This document shows, piece by piece, positions 34,596 through 36,319 of a stretch of 36,319 nt of DNA. The notes below the pieces were generated by a model. The model was not told the origin of the DNA. It searched no databases and saw nothing but the letters and a program-made list of their open reading frames with translations. Each line of letters begins with the position of its first letter. Position 1 is the stretch's first letter. Location: contig CABYCI010000007.1 of NCBI GenBank assembly GCA_902517425.1, forward strand, positions 1-36,319. Direction: 5' to 3'. The DNA is from an uncultured SAR86 cluster bacterium (GTDB taxonomy: Bacteria > Pseudomonadota > Gammaproteobacteria > Magnimaribacterales > D2472). The position numbers were made by a program, and so were the translations under genes.

Positions 34596-35219
34596 TTATT
34601 TTAAACTAATTATTTGTAATTCTCTCAATGCACCCAACAAAGGTATTAAAGGCATGCCTCTAACTGAATACGAAGAGCCATTTACATGAGAAAATAAATT
34701 ACACCCAAGAGATTCAAATTTGTACGCGCCAGCTGCATGAATTGGATTCTCAATTTCAACATAATTTTTAATCTCTTGATCAGTTAGGTTATGCATTACC
34801 ATCTCAACAGCTTCACTGTACTCCCATACACACTCATTGTTGAGATATATACATACTCCACTATTTTGAAAATGTTTTTTTCCAGAAAGTAGTTTCAAAT
34901 TTTCAACTGCTTTTTCCTTAGTGCCAGGCTTATTAAAAATTACATTATCCAAAACACACATTTGATCTCCTCCAATAACTGCAGCCAACGGATTTTCAGA
35001 ACTTACTGATGATGCTTTTGCCTTTGCAAGATGAATTACTTGTCGGTCAAATGGCAAAGATGATATTTCATTTTTTACAGCATCTTCATCTGTAGGAGAA
35101 ACTTTTACTTCAAAAGGAATACCAGCTTCCTCAAGCATTTGTTTCCTACTCTCAGAACCAGAGGCAAGAATTATAGGCGTTGTTGACTTGATACTGGAAT
35201 ACTCCAGAGATCTAGACAT
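34596..35219 (-). CDS. maf: Maf-family nucleotide pyrophosphatase
   Basis: A 207-residue Maf/YceF protein. The N-terminal ILASGSESRKQML motif binds nucleotide phosphate, IGGDQM supplies the catalytic Asp, the FNKPGTKEKA segment follows, and the C-terminal GMPLIPLLGALRE closes the fold. Maf enzymes hydrolyse non-canonical or regular nucleoside triphosphates to monophosphates. By eye, the DQM, GAYKFES and GMPLIPLL segments look more like alphaproteobacterial Maf than gammaproteobacterial YhdE or YceF. It sits between folE (stop and start directly adjacent) and cysS. Confidence 0.92.
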   Translation of the reverse strand: MSRSLEYSSIKSTTPIILASGSESRKQMLEEAGIPFEVKVSPTDEDAVKNEISSLPFDRQVIHLAKAKASSVSSENPLAAVIGGDQMCVLDNVIFNKPGTKEKAVENLKLLSGKKHFQNSGVCIYLNNECVWEYSEAVEMVMHNLTDQEIKNYVEIENPIHAAGAYKFESLGCNLFSHVNGSSYSVRGMPLIPLLGALRELQIISLK

Positions 35220-35864
35220 TTAATAATTTTTAGGGGAATGAATAAGACTTATAAATTCTTCTCTAGCTTTATTATCTGATCTGAAAGTACCTAACATCCT
35301 TGAAGTAATTGTGCTGGACTCAGTTTTATGAACGCCTCTAGTGCTCATACATTGATGGTTGGCATCTATAACAACTGCAACACCTTTTGGTTGAAGAACT
35401 TTATCAATGGTATCGGCAATTTGAGCTGTCATTGTTTCTTGTGTTTGGAGTCTTTTTCCAAATAAATCAACTAATCTTGCTAATTTGCTTATTCCAACAA
35501 CTCTGTTCTTAGGTATATAGCCAATATGGGCTACTCCAACTATTGGAACCATGTGATGTTCACAATGAGATTCTACTCTAATATTTCTTACTATAACTGC
35601 GTCATCATAACCTTCGACCTCTTCAAAGGTTCTGCTTAAAATTTCTTCAGGGTCTTCTTCATAACCAGAGAAAAATTCTTTGTAGGCCTTTACAACTCTT
35701 TTTGGAGTATCAACTAGTCCTTCTCTTTCAGGATCATCGCCAGCCCACAGAATAAGTGTTCTAACTGCATCAAGTGCCTCTTGCTTAAGAGAACTCTCAG
35801 AAATCTCTTGTGTAATAGTTTTGACTGCTTTTAAAGCTTCATCTTTAGATACTTTTTTATTCAT
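35220..35864 (-). CDS. folE: GTP cyclohydrolase I
   Basis: A 214-residue enzyme making 7,8-dihydroneopterin triphosphate from GTP, the first step to folate. Zinc ligands are Cys101 and His104 in SHCEHH and Cys172 in HQCMSTRG. The RLQTQE segment (about 138-143) and KTESSTITS are conserved substrate and fold features. The N-terminal 30 residues are helical and variable, as usual. A ribosome site, AGGACAT, lies 8 nt upstream of the ATG at 35864. It starts 46 nt downstream of the edge membrane protein and leads the folE-maf-cysS-flavoprotein run. Confidence 0.95.
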   Translation of the reverse strand: MNKKVSKDEALKAVKTITQEISESSLKQEALDAVRTLILWAGDDPEREGLVDTPKRVVKAYKEFFSGYEEDPEEILSRTFEEVEGYDDAVIVRNIRVESHCEHHMVPIVGVAHIGYIPKNRVVGISKLARLVDLFGKRLQTQETMTAQIADTIDKVLQPKGVAVVIDANHQCMSTRGVHKTESSTITSRMLGTFRSDNKAREEFISLIHSPKNY

Positions 35865-35910
35865 TTTTATGTCCTAATAATATTAAGAATGCCTATTCTA
35901 TAGTATTTTT

Positions 35911-36309
35911 TCAAAAATTAAACCAACCTGAGGCATCATATTCAATTTCAGTAGAAACAAATCCCTGTACTGCAAAAAGGCAGCCTGTTAAAACCAACCC
36001 CAAAACCGACCCAATTACTCCTGGATTTGCAGAATAACCCATAATTGTTGTTGGCTTATATATTAATTCTTTAAAATTAATATTTTCATCTACTTGCATC
36101 AATAAATCTTTTGCAGCTTTTAAATCTTCTAATTTTGAATCATTTATATCTTTCTCTTTAATCTCACTTATCTCTTCTTCAATTATAAATATTTCATTTC
36201 TTATAAAGTCTCGATGTTTTTGACTTAAAGATTGCAGTTTGATTGCTTTAAATATTGAATAAATGCTTATTCCAGAAATACATGTAATGATTGCAACTAT
36301 TAGATACAC
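35911..36309 (-). CDS. Hypothetical membrane protein (possibly 5'-incomplete)
   Basis: A 132-residue protein I do not recognise. From the GTG at 36309 it has an N-terminal membrane segment (about 2-20), a highly charged helical, coiled-coil-like stretch (about 30-78, rich in Glu and Lys), and a second membrane segment (about 92-115), ending in YDASGWFNF. The frame stays open to the window edge and no ribosome site is visible in the remaining 10 bases, so the true start may lie outside. The layout, two membrane helices with a charged segment between them, gives no function by itself. Confidence 0.6.
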   Translation of the reverse strand: MYLIVAIITCISGISIYSIFKAIKLQSLSQKHRDFIRNEIFIIEEEISEIKEKDINDSKLEDLKAAKDLLMQVDENINFKELIYKPTTIMGYSANPGVIGSVLGLVLTGCLFAVQGFVSTEIEYDASGWFNF

Positions 36310-36319
36310 ACTTGAAATA

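Noticed and set aside
1-36319. CRISPR arrays, insertion sequences or toxin-antitoxin pairs
   Set aside because: No spaced direct repeats, transposase motifs or small paired genes were found on either strand.

Overview
The window is AT-rich, densely packed and reads as a chromosomal segment of a streamlined marine gammaproteobacterium. ZipA next to SMC, a complete System I cytochrome c maturation (ccm) operon and large TonB-dependent receptors point to Gammaproteobacteria. The base composition, tiny intergenic gaps and many 1-23 nt gene overlaps point to a SAR86-like lineage; this placement is inference from gene content, not a phylogeny. I see no integrase, transposase, insertion sequence, CRISPR array or prophage, and no gene-free stretch longer than 300 bases.

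Layout. 1-1887 (+): two adjacent acyl-CoA dehydrogenases, the first cut by the window edge. 1889-4125 (-): a lipoprotein alkyl-sulfatase-like metallo-hydrolase and a DUF4136-like lipoprotein. 4147-7002 (+): a large M16C zinc peptidase. 7004-19641 (-): one 12.6 kb same-strand block, read in order metY, a glycosyltransferase-like gene, ccmABCDEFGHI, smc, zipA, an ATP-dependent DNA ligase and a lytic-transglycosylase lipoprotein. ccmD is a 55-codon gene. 19775-20575 (+): a cupin and a MerC-like membrane protein, divergent from metY across a gap holding a perfect 14-bp palindrome. 20588-27771 (-): an exonuclease/phosphatase-family enzyme, a thioesterase and two tandem paralogous TonB-dependent receptors with hairpin terminators. 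27894-31905 (-): yidD, thrS and a hydrolase fused to a multi-pass membrane domain. 31932-32006 (+): tRNA-Arg(CCU). 32052-36309 (-): a SnoaL-like secreted protein, a PNPOx-like flavoprotein, cysS, maf, folE and an edge membrane protein.

How the genes work together. The ccm genes form the heme export, chaperone and ligation pathway for c-type cytochromes in the usual order A-B-C-D-E-F-G-H-I, mostly joined by stop/start overlaps. smc-zipA-ligase reproduces the smc-zipA-ligA order familiar from Pseudomonas-like genomes, but two of its members are unusual. The SMC protein is only 732 residues: both ATPase half-heads are intact, the coiled-coil arms are short and about equal, and no recognisable hinge lies between them. 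The gene in the ligA slot encodes a T4-phage-like ATP-dependent ligase instead of an NAD-dependent enzyme. These two, together with the receptor pair (conserved loop cysteines, poly-G ribosome sites, a possible operator), are the most rewarding places to look further.
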